From: Halomonas cerina
Lineage (GTDB): Bacteria > Pseudomonadota > Gammaproteobacteria > Pseudomonadales > Halomonadaceae
Direction of reading: 5' to 3'
Length of the DNA: 64,000 nt
Assembly (NCBI RefSeq): GCF_014192215.1
Contig: NZ_JACHXP010000014.1
Coordinates: 1-64,000 of the forward strand
A model generated the notes under the pieces. It searched no databases, was not told the DNA's origin, and worked only from the letters and a program-made list of their open reading frames with translations. The position numbers and the translations under genes are program-made. This document shows, piece after piece, positions 18,370 through 27,050 of the stretch (positions within the stretch are counted from its first letter, which is position 1; every line of letters starts with the position of its first letter).

Positions 18370-19398
18370 ATGTCACGTGCCCCCTTCGAACTCGCCGGCA
18401 CCCGGGTGGCTTCCGGCTCGCGCAGCCAGATCGATGTGCCCGTGGCACGCCTCTACACCCATGCGCCGCTGTATATCCCGGTGGAAGTGGTGCATGGCCG
18501 CCAGCCGGGACCGGTGATGCTGGTGTGTGGCGGCATCCACGGCGACGAGATCAACGGCGTGGAGATCGTGCGCCGCCTGCTGCGCTCGCGCCAGATCCAG
18601 CGACTGCGCGGGACCCTGATCGGCGTGCCCATCGTCAATGTCTTCGGCTTCGTGCAGCACAGCCGCTATTTGCCGGACCGGCGTGACCTCAACCGTTGCT
18701 TCCCGGGCAGCGAGTCGGGTTCCCTGGGCGGTCGGGTGGCGGCCCTGTTCCGGGAACAGATCGTCGATCAGGCCACCCACATCATCGATCTGCACACCGG
18801 GGCGATCCATCGCACCAACCTGCCGCAGGTCCGTGCCCAGCTGACGTCAAACGAGGAGACCGAGCGCATGGCCAATGCCTTCGGCGCGCCGGTGATCCTC
18901 AACGCCGACCTGCGCGAGGGCAGCCTGCGCCACTACGCCCAGAATCGCGGTATCCCGGTGCTTACCTACGAGGCCGGCGAGGCGCTGCGCTTCGACGAGT
19001 GGGCGATTGCCCCGGGGGTGCGCGGCGTGCTGCGGGTGATGCGTCGGCTGGGGATGCTGACCGGCGAGCATCGCCGGCGCACGCCCCCGGCGGCGGAGGT
19101 TGCCAACGGCTCGAGCTGGGCCCGGGCGACCATCGACGGCATCCTGCGGCCACGGGTGCGGCTGGGCGCGCGCGTGGCCAAAGGCGAGCGTCTGGGGCTG
19201 GTAGCGGATCCTTTCGGCAATGCCGAGGAGGGGGTCCGGGCGATGGCCGATGGCATCGTCATCGGCATGAGCCGACTGCCGCTGGCCAACGAGGGCGAGG
19301 CGCTGTTTCATATCGCCCGCTTCGATGCCATCGAGGAGGCGGAGAGCGCCATCGAGGACTTCCACTCGAGCCTGGCGCCGCCGGATTCGCTCTACTGA
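18370..19398 (+). CDS. Succinylglutamate desuccinylase/aspartoacylase family protein
   Basis: The 342-residue zinc-dependent M14-like deacylase has His57 and Glu60 in GGIHGDEING, His142 in IDLHTG and the general base Glu201 in TYEAGEAL. These are the expected metal ligands and catalytic residue. The C-terminal third is a small beta-barrel-type domain. Relatives hydrolyse N-acyl amino acids such as N-succinylglutamate, N-acetyl-aspartate or N-acetyl-diaminobutyrate; the true substrate here is unclear. No arginine-succinyltransferase or ectoine-degradation genes flank it. It diverges from tetR over 146 bp containing the operator. Confidence 0.82.
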   Translation: MSRAPFELAGTRVASGSRSQIDVPVARLYTHAPLYIPVEVVHGRQPGPVMLVCGGIHGDEINGVEIVRRLLRSRQIQRLRGTLIGVPIVNVFGFVQHSRYLPDRRDLNRCFPGSESGSLGGRVAALFREQIVDQATHIIDLHTGAIHRTNLPQVRAQLTSNEETERMANAFGAPVILNADLREGSLRHYAQNRGIPVLTYEAGEALRFDEWAIAPGVRGVLRVMRRLGMLTGEHRRRTPPAAEVANGSSWARATIDGILRPRVRLGARVAKGERLGLVADPFGNAEEGVRAMADGIVIGMSRLPLANEGEALFHIARFDAIEEAESAIEDFHSSLAPPDSLY

Positions 19399-19434
19399 GA
19401 CTCGAGCCTGCGCAAGCCGCGCCAATCGCTCGGC

Positions 19435-19452
19435 CCCGTTTCGCGAAGCGGG
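19435..19452. terminator. Short hairpin between convergent genes
   Basis: CCCGTTTCG and CGAAGCGGG form a nine-pair palindrome (one G-T pair) between the deacylase stop and the dusA stop. The loop is essentially absent, so it is at best a weak bidirectional terminator. Confidence 0.35.
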
Positions 19453-19459
19453 TGGGCCG

Positions 19460-20464
19460 TCACGCCACGGCGGCGACGTCGCGCTCGGGGACCAGCCCCA
19501 GGGCGTCGTCGAGGACCGCCAGGCCCGCGCCCTCGCGGTGGGCATGCTCGGCGAGGTGGCGACGGAACTTGCGCCCGCCCGGCTGGCCCTGGAAGAGGCC
19601 GAGCAGGTGGCGGGTGAGGTGGTTGAGCTTTGCGCCTTCTTCGAGGCGGCGAGTGATGTAGGGGCGCAGGGCGCGGGCCGCGGCGTGGCGGCTCGTCGCC
19701 GGGCCTGGCGTGCCGTAGAGTGCCTTGTCCATCTCGGCGAGCCGCCAGGGGTTCTGGTAGGCCTCGCGGCCGACCATCACACTGTCCACATGCTGGAGCT
19801 GGGCGCGGCAATCGTCCAGGGTCTTGATCCCGCCGTTGATGCCGATATGCAGCTCGGGTCGGCTGGCCTTGAGGCGATGCACCCGCGGGTAGTTGAGCGG
19901 TGGCACATCGCGGTTCTCCTTGGGGGAGAGCCCCTCGAGCCACGCCTTGCGGGCATGCACGATGAAGGTGTCGCAGCCGGCATCGGCCACCGTGGCGATG
20001 AAGCGCTCGAGGTCGGCGTCCTCGTCCTGGTCGTCGATGCCGATGCGGCACTTGACGGTGACCGGGATCGACACCGCTTCCGTCATGGCCCGCACCGCGG
20101 CGGCGACCTTCTCGGGGTGGCCCATCAGGCAGGCGCCGATCAGGTTGTTCTGCACCCGGTCGCTGGGGCAGCCGACGTTGAGGTTCACCTCGTCATAGCC
20201 CCATGCCTCGGCGATGGCCGCGCATTCGGCCAACTCGCCGGCGTCGCTGCCGCCGAGCTGCAGCGCCAGCGGATGCTCGACCTCATCGAAGCCGAGAAAG
20301 CGGCTGCGCGGACTGCCGTGCAGGATGGCGCCGGTGGTTACCATCTCGGTGTAGAGCAGGGCACGACGACTCAGGGTCCGGGCGAAAACGCGGTAGTCGC
20401 GGGTCGTCCAATCCATCATCGGGGCGACGGAGAAGGTGCGGTCGAGCTTTTGCATCGGCATCAC
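19460..20464 (-). CDS. dusA: tRNA-dihydrouridine(20/20a) synthase DusA
   Basis: The 334-residue FMN protein shows the Dus TIM barrel with SVAPMMDWTTRDYRVFAR at the N-terminus and active-site Cys99 in NLNVGCPSDRV. VKCRIGIDDQD and HARKAWLEGLSPKENR are both characteristic of the DusA branch. It reduces uridine 20/20a in the tRNA D-loop using NADPH. The start at 20464 is used; the fourth residue is another Met with similar prospects. It diverges from the SRAP gene. Confidence 0.94.
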   Translation of the reverse strand: MMPMQKLDRTFSVAPMMDWTTRDYRVFARTLSRRALLYTEMVTTGAILHGSPRSRFLGFDEVEHPLALQLGGSDAGELAECAAIAEAWGYDEVNLNVGCPSDRVQNNLIGACLMGHPEKVAAAVRAMTEAVSIPVTVKCRIGIDDQDEDADLERFIATVADAGCDTFIVHARKAWLEGLSPKENRDVPPLNYPRVHRLKASRPELHIGINGGIKTLDDCRAQLQHVDSVMVGREAYQNPWRLAEMDKALYGTPGPATSRHAAARALRPYITRRLEEGAKLNHLTRHLLGLFQGQPGGRKFRRHLAEHAHREGAGLAVLDDALGLVPERDVAAVA

Positions 20465-20595
20465 GGGGTTGTGCGGGAAGGCGCCTAGTCTACCAGCCCT
20501 GGTCCCTGCCTGCCCATGTCAGGCCAGGGGGCTCGGCGTAGCGCCTGAGCATCTCGTATGCTACCTGTGTGGATTGGACCTAACAGGGGGGACTC

Positions 20596-21261
20596 ATGTG
20601 CGGCCGCTTCGCCCTCTACAGTGACCTTCCCCGCCTTACCGAGAGGCTGGGCTTGCCGCTAGCGTCCCGAGCGCTGAGGCCGCGCTACAATGTGGCGCCG
20701 GGCACCTGGATCACCGTGGTGCGTCATCCCCGCGATGACGCACCGCTGGTGGTGGATGAGGTGTGGTGGGGCTACCGGCCGCATTGGGCGAAGGAGAAGG
20801 CCCCCGAGCCCATCAACGCCACCGTCGAGAAGGTCGCCACCTCCCCCTACTTCCGCGGGGCGTTCGCCCATCATCGCTGCCTCGTGCCGGTGGATGGCTG
20901 GTACGAGTGGCTGTCGGTGGCGGGGAAGAAGCAGCCGTACTTCCTGTGCCGTCAGGACCGCGAGCCGATCTGGCTGGCGGCCATATGGAGTGAACGGCCC
21001 GACGGCAGGCCCGGCGGCGTGATCCTCACCGAGCCGGCCCGGGGCGTGGCCAGCGAGATCCACCCGCGCATGCCGCTGGCCTTGGAGGCCGAGAGCCTCG
21101 AGCCCTGGCTCGACCCTCATCTGACCGACCGCGCGACCCTTCGCCAGGTGGTGCACCACCTGCCCGCCGATGCACTCACCTATTGGCCGGTGAGCACGCG
21201 GGTGAACACGCCCACCCATGACGAGGCCTCCCTCGTCGAGCCGGTCGCGCCCGGGGCTTGA
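20596..21261 (+). CDS. SOS-response-associated peptidase (SRAP, YedK/HMCES family)
   Basis: The 221-residue protein begins MCGRF, giving the obligatory Cys2 after Met removal. It keeps Asn74, Glu104 (GWYEW) and His156 (IHPRMP), which correspond to the YedK residues that form a thiazolidine crosslink with abasic sites in single-stranded DNA. Its role is protection of abasic sites at replication forks. GGGGG before the ATG is the likely ribosome site. No convincing LexA box is seen upstream. Confidence 0.93.
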   Translation: MCGRFALYSDLPRLTERLGLPLASRALRPRYNVAPGTWITVVRHPRDDAPLVVDEVWWGYRPHWAKEKAPEPINATVEKVATSPYFRGAFAHHRCLVPVDGWYEWLSVAGKKQPYFLCRQDREPIWLAAIWSERPDGRPGGVILTEPARGVASEIHPRMPLALEAESLEPWLDPHLTDRATLRQVVHHLPADALTYWPVSTRVNTPTHDEASLVEPVAPGA

Positions 21262-21420
21262 TCGGCGACAGGATCCTCCTTCCGCGCGTTATCCAGCCGA
21301 CCGAACAGTCACGAACACCATGTCATGGCTGCCGAAAGCCCGGAGGTGAAAACCTGCGCTGAGCCTCCATACTGTCAGGGGTGCATCGCGCGCCGACATC
21401 CATCCGTCAAGGAGCGAGCC

Positions 21421-21660
21421 ATGAGTGAGCCACTCAACGAGCAACAACAGGAGCTGCTGGCCCGCGTGCTGCAGCATGGCGGCGTGCTGGCCGCCCCCTT
21501 CGGCCATGTCGGCGAGGACAGCCTGCTGGAGGAGGTGCTAGAGGAGATCGATGCCTTGGAGGCCATGGGCCTGCTCACGGTCGACCGGGTGCGGGGCAGC
21601 GATGAGCCGGAACGCATCGAGCTGACCGAGACAGGCTATGATGCCTTGGGCATGGCCTAG
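21421..21660 (+). CDS. Small hypothetical protein (79 aa), winged-helix-like
   Basis: The 79-residue acidic protein begins MSEPLNEQQQELLARVL and ends with IELTETGYDALGMA. The pattern helix-helix-EIDALEAMGLLTVDRV-strand-ELTETGYDAL looks like the end of a winged helix-turn-helix domain (as in MarR/PadR tails), but it is too short to assign. AAGGAG with good spacing precedes the ATG. Its stop lies in a 14-bp palindrome shared with the convergent pirin gene. Confidence 0.75.
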   Translation: MSEPLNEQQQELLARVLQHGGVLAAPFGHVGEDSLLEEVLEEIDALEAMGLLTVDRVRGSDEPERIELTETGYDALGMA

Positions 21661-21662
21661 TA

Positions 21663-22361
21663 CTAGGCACTGACCTCGACCAGGACCACCTCGCTTTCCT
21701 GGATGGCGCTGACGTGGAGCTGTGACTCGTCGGCGATGGCCAGACCGTCGCCGGCTTCGGCCGTCACGCCATTGACCTCGATGCATCCCCGGGCCGGCAC
21801 CAGATACGCCTTGTGCCCAGGGGCTAGGGGATAGCGGACACTCTGGCCGGCCTCGAGCGTGGCGGCCACCAGGCGCGCCTCGGCGCGGATCGGAAGGGCA
21901 TCGCCATCGCCCAGGCCGCTGGCCAGAGTGATGAAGTGACCGCTGCGCTCGCCGCGGGGGAAAGGACGGGTGTCCCAGGCGGGGGGCAGACCGGTTTCGT
22001 TGGGCATGATCCAGATCTGGAAGATCCGGGCCACCGTGTCTTCCTGGTTCATCTCGCTATGGGCGATGCCGGTGCCGGCACTCATCACCTGGACGTCGCC
22101 GGCCTCGGTGCGCCCCTGATGGCCCAGGGTATCCTGATGGGTGATGGCCCCTTCACGCACATAGGTAATGATCTCCATGTCGCGGTGTGGGTGGCGGGGA
22201 AAGCCGGAGTGCGGGGCGATGGTGTCGTCGTTCCAGACCCGCAATTGCCCCCAGTGCAGGCGCTGGGGGTCGAAGTAGTCGGCGAAGGAGAAGTGATGGC
22301 GGCTGTCCAGCCAGCCGTGGTGGGCACCGCCCAGGGTGGCGTAGGGGCGTCGTTCGATCAT
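21663..22361 (-). CDS. Pirin family protein (YhhW-like)
   Basis: The 232-residue bicupin has metal ligands His57, His59, His101 and Glu103 (HPHRDME and HSEMN), numbered as in E. coli YhhW, which has quercetin 2,3-dioxygenase activity in vitro. The start at 22361 is chosen because MIERRPYATLGGAHHGWLDS aligns with known N-termini and GAGG lies five bases before it; another ATG is four codons upstream. The physiological role of bacterial pirins is poorly defined. Confidence 0.9.
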   Translation of the reverse strand: MIERRPYATLGGAHHGWLDSRHHFSFADYFDPQRLHWGQLRVWNDDTIAPHSGFPRHPHRDMEIITYVREGAITHQDTLGHQGRTEAGDVQVMSAGTGIAHSEMNQEDTVARIFQIWIMPNETGLPPAWDTRPFPRGERSGHFITLASGLGDGDALPIRAEARLVAATLEAGQSVRYPLAPGHKAYLVPARGCIEVNGVTAEAGDGLAIADESQLHVSAIQESEVVLVEVSA

Positions 22362-22662
22362 CAGGGGCCTCATGCGGTTGGGGCTAGGCGGTCCTGGCCG
22401 CCCGGTGTCAAGATGGCATGATCGCCTGCTCAAGCGGCGGCGATAAGCGCAAATTGTCGTATGACGCGATCGATTTCCTCGATCCCGGGCCGTGAGCCAC
22501 CTGCTGGGCACGGTGGCGGCAGGCGATGTTGGCTGGTCGGGTCGACGCTTGACGCGCATCAGGCTCAGCGTAGAGGCTGATATGCTATGAAATAGGAAGA
22601 AGGGCGCGGGGCAATATCCTCCCGACATTGCCGGCCAGGTCACGACGACAGGAGGTAGGGGT
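22362..22662. other. Intergenic region, pirin to DksA-like gene
   Basis: About 300 bases of divergent upstream DNA. TTGACG at 22549-22554 and TATGCT at 22581-22586 look like sigma70 elements, but the spacing (26 bases) is wrong for a pair. No RNA gene, repeat or strong hairpin is recognised. Confidence 0.5.
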
Positions 22663-22974
22663 ATGGCGGATCGGAAGGTGGAGCTGGAAAAACTGCGTGA
22701 TGAGCTGATCGCACGGATCGACCGCTATAAGGCCCATAAGGGCGGCCCCCTGGACCGGGACATGGAGGAGCAGGCCATCGAGTTGGAGAATGATGAGGTG
22801 ATTGAGTCGCTGGAGAACGAGGCCGAGGCGGAGCTTACCCAGGTGATGCATGCGCTGGCCAGGATCCGCGAAGGGGAAGGGGAGACCTGCGAGGCCTGCG
22901 GGGAACGCATCGATGCGGCACGGCTCGCCGCCCTGCCCTATACCACGCTGTGCCGTGACTGTGCCAGTGCCTGA
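22663..22974 (+). CDS. TraR/DksA-family zinc-finger protein
   Basis: The 103-residue protein has an N-terminal helical hairpin and a C-terminal zinc finger with Cys76, Cys79, Cys97 and Cys100 (CEAC...CRDC). It is shorter than DksA (about 150) and closer to the YbiI/TraR-like group that can bind the RNA polymerase secondary channel. The coiled-coil tip has acidic residues (DRDMEEQAIELENDE), but whether it affects transcription is unknown. GGAGG lies before the ATG. A lipoprotein gene follows on the same strand. Confidence 0.88.
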   Translation: MADRKVELEKLRDELIARIDRYKAHKGGPLDRDMEEQAIELENDEVIESLENEAEAELTQVMHALARIREGEGETCEACGERIDAARLAALPYTTLCRDCASA

Positions 22975-23050
22975 AGGACGAGCGAGCGTGGCGCATCCCG
23001 AGGGAAACCAGGGGGGTGGCGGAGGCCCTTCCTCGACCGCGAGGCCAGGC

Positions 23051-23638
23051 ATGTGGGCATGGTGGCGAGGGGGGACAGCGTCGGTGCTGCTGCTCCTGCT
23101 GGTCGGCTGTGGGGGCAGTGAGGAGGAAGAGGGTGCGCCGCAGGAGCGGCTCGGGGGCGTGGTGCAGCCGCAGCCGACCGAGCAGGCACCGGCACCGCCT
23201 CAGGTCGAGCCGTTCACGGAACCGGTGGCCATCGAGATCGCGGCGAGCCTGGGCAGCGATCGTCGTTTGATGGTGGATGGCACGACCAATCTGCCCGATG
23301 CCACGCGGCTGCAGGTGCTGGTGGAGCGAGAGGTCAGCGGCGTGCGCTGGCAGGAGCGCACCGCGGTGACGGAAGGGCGCTTCGCAGCCGGGCCCTTCGG
23401 TCCCGGCAGCGGCCTCCCGGACGGCGGCTATCGCATCACCGTGAACATGCCGCCGGCCAGCGTCCAGCCGGCGGCGGTACGGGCGCGGCTCGGCGATAAG
23501 GGCCAGCATCTCAGCGGGCCGTTGGTGCGATCGTCGCCGCATGGCCTGGGGCAGGTGGTCAGGGCGTCACAGCGTTTCCTGGTTGGCAGCGAGACCCGGC
23601 ATACCACCGACCGGGTGGAGGTCAGGGAGCTGAATTGA
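23051..23638 (+). CDS. Hypothetical lipoprotein
   Basis: The 195-residue protein begins with MWAWWRGGTASVLLLLLVGC, a good lipoprotein signal with the lipidated Cys at position 20. A low-complexity acidic/Pro/Gln linker follows (to about 55), then a beta-rich domain (IEIAASLGSDRRLMVDGTTN...). Only the ATG at 23051 gives a compact signal peptide with GAGG six bases upstream. A GTG at 22988, 13 bases after the zinc-finger gene, is an alternative start. No family is recognised. The start of the mature domain resembles small periplasmic beta-sandwich proteins. Probably co-transcribed with the DksA-like gene. Confidence 0.7.
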   Translation: MWAWWRGGTASVLLLLLVGCGGSEEEEGAPQERLGGVVQPQPTEQAPAPPQVEPFTEPVAIEIAASLGSDRRLMVDGTTNLPDATRLQVLVEREVSGVRWQERTAVTEGRFAAGPFGPGSGLPDGGYRITVNMPPASVQPAAVRARLGDKGQHLSGPLVRSSPHGLGQVVRASQRFLVGSETRHTTDRVEVRELN

Positions 23639-23653
23639 TATCGAAGCGAGGGC

Positions 23654-24241
23654 TTACAGGGGCTCGGCGCGCCAGCGTGCCACCAGCTTGCCCTGCAGGC
23701 GAGACTCTGGCGTGCAGGGCTCCGCCTCCTGGCTGTCCTGGCGCTGGAGCAGCAGTTCGCCGGTCGATCCCTGCTGGATCTGCCGGGTGAGCAGTTGGCC
23801 TTGCTGCTCGATCAGGTAGACCCCCGACTGCCGGAAGATCTCGGTCGGGGCGATGGCGACCAGATCGCCTATCGCCAGGAAGTCGAAGGACTCGCCAGGC
23901 GCCGGCGTTACCAAGTAGCACTCACCATCCCAGCGCTGATTCGGCACCATGTCGATGGGCAGGTCGATGTTCCGGGACGCCCCCGCCTGCCAGGGCAGGG
24001 GCGTACGGCTGCGCAGGTAGAGCGGGGAGGCGCTGCCGCTCTCGCCCTCGATGATCATCGAGAGCGGGCAGTTCAGGGCCTTGGCCAGGGCCACCAGGCG
24101 CTCGTGACCGATCTGCTTGATGGCGCCGGACTCCCAGTAGGAGATGGTCACGTCCGATACCCCGACCCGTCGTGCCAGGGCCGCCTTGTTGAGCTTGGCC
24201 TCCAGCCTGAGCTGTTTGATCCGGGGGCCGAGAGTGTCCAT
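23654..24241 (-). CDS. XRE-family regulator with S24-like C-terminal domain
   Basis: The 195-residue protein has an N-terminal Cro/CI helix-turn-helix (about 8-60; KAALARRVGVSDVTISYWES) and a C-terminal LexA/CI-type peptidase-fold domain (about 95-190). In the second domain Ser118 (GESFD) is where the nucleophile would lie. The expected general-base Lys is replaced by Arg153 in LLTRQI, so self-cleavage looks unlikely. AGGA is eight bases before the ATG at 24241; an ATG two codons upstream is too close to it. No phage genes flank it, so it seems a resident regulator and not a prophage repressor. Confidence 0.85.
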   Translation of the reverse strand: MDTLGPRIKQLRLEAKLNKAALARRVGVSDVTISYWESGAIKQIGHERLVALAKALNCPLSMIIEGESGSASPLYLRSRTPLPWQAGASRNIDLPIDMVPNQRWDGECYLVTPAPGESFDFLAIGDLVAIAPTEIFRQSGVYLIEQQGQLLTRQIQQGSTGELLLQRQDSQEAEPCTPESRLQGKLVARWRAEPL

Positions 24242-24361
24242 TGGCATCTTCCTGTCGAAAATGAATGTGAATATGGATAGAGCAGTAACGCCGGATCATC
24301 GGTGATCGCTTACCACCGTGCAACCTGTCGGCTAACGGTAAAATAACGCTTCACGGCAGGC

Positions 24362-25102
24362 TCACCAAGCGATCGGCATGTCGTTCCAGTCGCGAAAGTT
24401 GCCGCTCTCTTCCGGCGTGCACTTGCTTAGCGCGTCCAGCAGCCGTCCGGCCACGAAGGCCGGGGAGAACAGCTTGTCCTCGGGGACCCGAGCCTGGAAG
24501 GGGCGTGAGAGGTCGGTGTCGGTGGTGCCAGGGTGCAGACTGATCACCATGGCCTGGGGATTGAGGCGGCGCAGCTCCACGGCCGCGGTCTTCATCAGCA
24601 TGTTATGGGCTGCCTTGCTGGCCCGATAGCCATACCAGCCGCCCAGCCGGTTGTCGCCGATCGAGCCGACCCGGGCCGAGAGGCTGGCCACCACCACCGG
24701 GTGGTGTCCCTTCAGGTGGCCCTGCAGGGCCTTGAGCAGCAGCGCCGGGGTGACCGCGTTGACATGGAAGAGCCGGGTCATGGCCGTGGCGTCCAGGTCG
24801 TCGAGCTTCTTCTCCGGGGCAATTCCCTGCGCCTCGTCATGCAGCATGCCGATCGAGTTGATCACCAGATGCAGCGGAGCGTCATCGAGATGTGCCGCCA
24901 GGGTAGCCAGCCCGGCGTCGGTGGTGATGTCCGCCGACAGTGGCGACAGCCGCTCGTCATCGTGTTGCCGGGCATGGCGGCTGACCGCGAACACGCGGCC
25001 GGGGCGATCGCTTTCCAGCAGGGCATCGATAAGGGCACTCCCGATGCCACCAGAGGCACCGGTCACCAGAGCGGTGAAGCCATCAGGAAGCTGAGGCAAC
25101 AT
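24362..25102 (-). CDS. SDR family oxidoreductase (CsgA/C-factor-like)
   Basis: The 246-residue short-chain dehydrogenase has TGASGGIG (14-21), catalytic Tyr159 and Lys163 (YRASK) and a Ser at 140-142. The usual NNAG is replaced by NSIG. This variant plus the HPGTTDTDLS motif fits the C-signal/sniffer-like SDR group. The start at 25102 (MLPQLPDGF) gives a family-length N-terminus; an ATG six codons upstream lacks a ribosome site. It diverges from gltX, sharing about 165 bp. Confidence 0.85.
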   Translation of the reverse strand: MLPQLPDGFTALVTGASGGIGSALIDALLESDRPGRVFAVSRHARQHDDERLSPLSADITTDAGLATLAAHLDDAPLHLVINSIGMLHDEAQGIAPEKKLDDLDATAMTRLFHVNAVTPALLLKALQGHLKGHHPVVVASLSARVGSIGDNRLGGWYGYRASKAAHNMLMKTAAVELRRLNPQAMVISLHPGTTDTDLSRPFQARVPEDKLFSPAFVAGRLLDALSKCTPEESGNFRDWNDMPIAW

Positions 25103-25266
25103 GGGGCAGGCTGTCTCCATCGGGACCAGTAGGGGCGCGCAAGAAAGAGACCATGTGCAGGCGCAATGATTCCGTCCCGCGGCTGCCGGGACTCGGCCAG
25201 GTGCGTATAATGCGCCCATCCGCCCTGGTCGCAGGGCCTCACTCCACCGACCGAACCTAGGACGAC

Positions 25267-26745
25267 ATGACCGTACGTACCCGTATCGCGCCGTCTCCCA
25301 CCGGCGACCCCCATGTGGGCACCGCCTATATCGCCCTGTTCAACCTGTGCTTCGCGCGCCAGCACGGCGGCCAGTTCATCCTGCGTATCGAGGATACCGA
25401 TCGTGCCCGCTCCACCGCCGAGTCCGAACAGATGATCCTCGACTCGCTGCGCTGGCTGGGGCTGGAGTGGGACGAGGGCCCGGACGTGGGCGGTCCCCAT
25501 GGCCCCTATCGCCAGAGCGAGCGTGGCGACATCTACGGGGAATATGCGCGCCAGTTGATGGCCTCCGGCCATGCCTTTCGCTGCTACCGCACCAGCGAAG
25601 AACTCGATGCCCTGCGCGAGGCGCGCAAGGCCGCCGGCATGCACCTGGCGCTCAAGCCGGCCGACCTGGCGCTGCCCGCCGAGGAGCAGGCCCGCCGGGA
25701 GCGCGAGGGCTGGCCCCATGTGGTGCGCATGAAGGTGCCGGCCAGCGGCACCTGCGTGGTCGAGGACATGCTGCGCGGGGCCATCGAGGTGGACTGGGCC
25801 CAGGTGGATGCCCAGATCCTGCTCAAGTCCGATGGCATGCCCACCTACCACCTGGCCAATGTGGTCGACGACCACCTGATGGGCATCACCCATGTGCTGC
25901 GCGGCGAGGAGTGGATCAACTCCGCCCCCAAGCACCAGCTGCTCTACGAGTACTTCGGCTGGCCGATGCCAGTGCTCTGCCACATGCCGCTGCTGCGTAA
26001 CCCCGACAAGTCCAAGCTCTCCAAGCGCAAGAACCCGACCTCCATCAACTACTACCGGCGCATGGGCTTTTTGCCCCAGGCGGTGACCAACTACCTGGGG
26101 CGCATGGGCTGGTCGATGCCCGACGAGCGGGAGAAGTTCAGCCTCGACGAGATGATGAGCCACTTCGACATCCAGCGTGTCTCGTTGGGCGGGCCGGTCT
26201 TCGACCTGCAGAAGCTGACCTGGCTCAACGGTGTCTACATTCGCGAGGACCTGGATGACGACGCCTTCCTGCAGGCGCTGCGCGACTGGGCCTTCAACGA
26301 GGACTATGTGCGCCGGATCCTGCCGCAGGTGCGCCCGCGGGTGGAGACGCTCTCCGACGTCATGCCACTGGCCGGCCACTTCTTCTCCGGGCTGCCGGCG
26401 ATCGAGGAAGGGGACTTCGATGTGGTCAAGCTGGGTCGCGAGGACCTGCTCAAGCTGCTGCAGTTCCTGGTCTGGCGCTTCGAGGCGGTCCCGGCCTGGC
26501 ACAAGGAGGCCCTGTTGGCCGAGGTGAAGGCCCTGGCCGGCCATTTCGAGCTGAAGATGAAGGCCTTCCTGGCGCCGGTGTTCATCGCCATCACCGGCTC
26601 CACCTCCAGCACCTCGGTGATGGACGCCATGGCCATCCTCGGCTCCGACATGACCCGGGCCCGCCTGCGCCATGCCATCGAGGTACTAGGGGGCGTGTCC
26701 AAGAAGCAGGCCAAGCGCTTCGAGAAGGAATACCGGGAGCTGTAA
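25267..26745 (+). CDS. gltX: Glutamyl-tRNA synthetase
   Basis: The 492-residue class I synthetase charges tRNA-Glu with glutamate in the cytoplasm. It has the HIGH-type motif [13 protein letters not shown] (9-21) and the KMSKS-type loop KLSKRKN near residue 255, plus a C-terminal anticodon-binding helical domain. Length is normal for the family (about 470-495). Next downstream on the same strand are tRNA-Ala and tRNA-Glu, so the enzyme and its substrate RNA are encoded side by side. Confidence 0.97.
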   Translation: MTVRTRIAPSPTGDPHVGTAYIALFNLCFARQHGGQFILRIEDTDRARSTAESEQMILDSLRWLGLEWDEGPDVGGPHGPYRQSERGDIYGEYARQLMASGHAFRCYRTSEELDALREARKAAGMHLALKPADLALPAEEQARREREGWPHVVRMKVPASGTCVVEDMLRGAIEVDWAQVDAQILLKSDGMPTYHLANVVDDHLMGITHVLRGEEWINSAPKHQLLYEYFGWPMPVLCHMPLLRNPDKSKLSKRKNPTSINYYRRMGFLPQAVTNYLGRMGWSMPDEREKFSLDEMMSHFDIQRVSLGGPVFDLQKLTWLNGVYIREDLDDDAFLQALRDWAFNEDYVRRILPQVRPRVETLSDVMPLAGHFFSGLPAIEEGDFDVVKLGREDLLKLLQFLVWRFEAVPAWHKEALLAEVKALAGHFELKMKAFLAPVFIAITGSTSSTSVMDAMAILGSDMTRARLRHAIEVLGGVSKKQAKRFEKEYREL

Positions 26746-26835
26746 GACGCGGCTGCGCCGCTTCTTCCTCCTTCTGAGAAGGTGTTGACGAAGCCGAAAG
26801 CAATCAGTACCATACGCTCCGTCTTCACGAGATAT

Positions 26836-26911
26836 GGGGCCTTAGCTCAGCTGGGAGAGCGCGACACTGGCAGTGTCGAGGTCAGCGGTTCGATCCCGCT
26901 AGGCTCCACCA
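26836..26911 (+). tRNA. tRNA-Ala (anticodon GGC)
   Basis: A 76-nt cloverleaf with acceptor stem GGGGCCT / AGGCTCC, D-arm AGCTCAGCTGGGAGAGC, anticodon stem CGACA/TGTCG around loop CTGGCAG, T-loop GGTTCGATCC and encoded CCA. Anticodon GGC reads GCC and GCU alanine codons. Confidence 0.97.
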
Positions 26912-26935
26912 CCCTTCTCGATTCGAAGTCGTTGC

Positions 26936-27011
26936 GTCCCATTCGTCTAGTGGTCCAGGACACCGCCCTTTCACGGCGGGAACAGGGGTTCGAACCCCCT
27001 ATGGGACGCCA
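26936..27011 (+). tRNA. tRNA-Glu (anticodon TTC)
   Basis: A 76-nt cloverleaf with acceptor stem GTCCCAT / ATGGGAC, anticodon stem CCGCC/GGCGG around CTTTCAC, T-loop GGTTCGAACC and encoded GCCA end. It lies 24 bases after tRNA-Ala and shares its terminator, so the two are one transcript, possibly read through from gltX. Confidence 0.97.
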
Positions 27012-27027
27012 TGCCGTTATTCTTGCG

Positions 27028-27050
27028 AGACGCTTCGAGCGTCTTTTTTT
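27028..27050 (+). terminator. Intrinsic terminator of the tRNA transcript
   Basis: AGACGC and GCGTCT form a six-pair stem with loop TTCGA, followed by a run of T. It is 16 bases after the tRNA-Glu gene. Confidence 0.9.

Noticed and set aside
20570-20595. LexA box before the SRAP gene
   Set aside because: CTGT and ACAG are present, but their spacing does not match CTG-N10-CAG, so no SOS box is claimed.
23654-24241. Prophage repressor
   Set aside because: The XRE/S24 protein could suggest a prophage, but no integrase, structural or lysis genes or attachment repeats are nearby.
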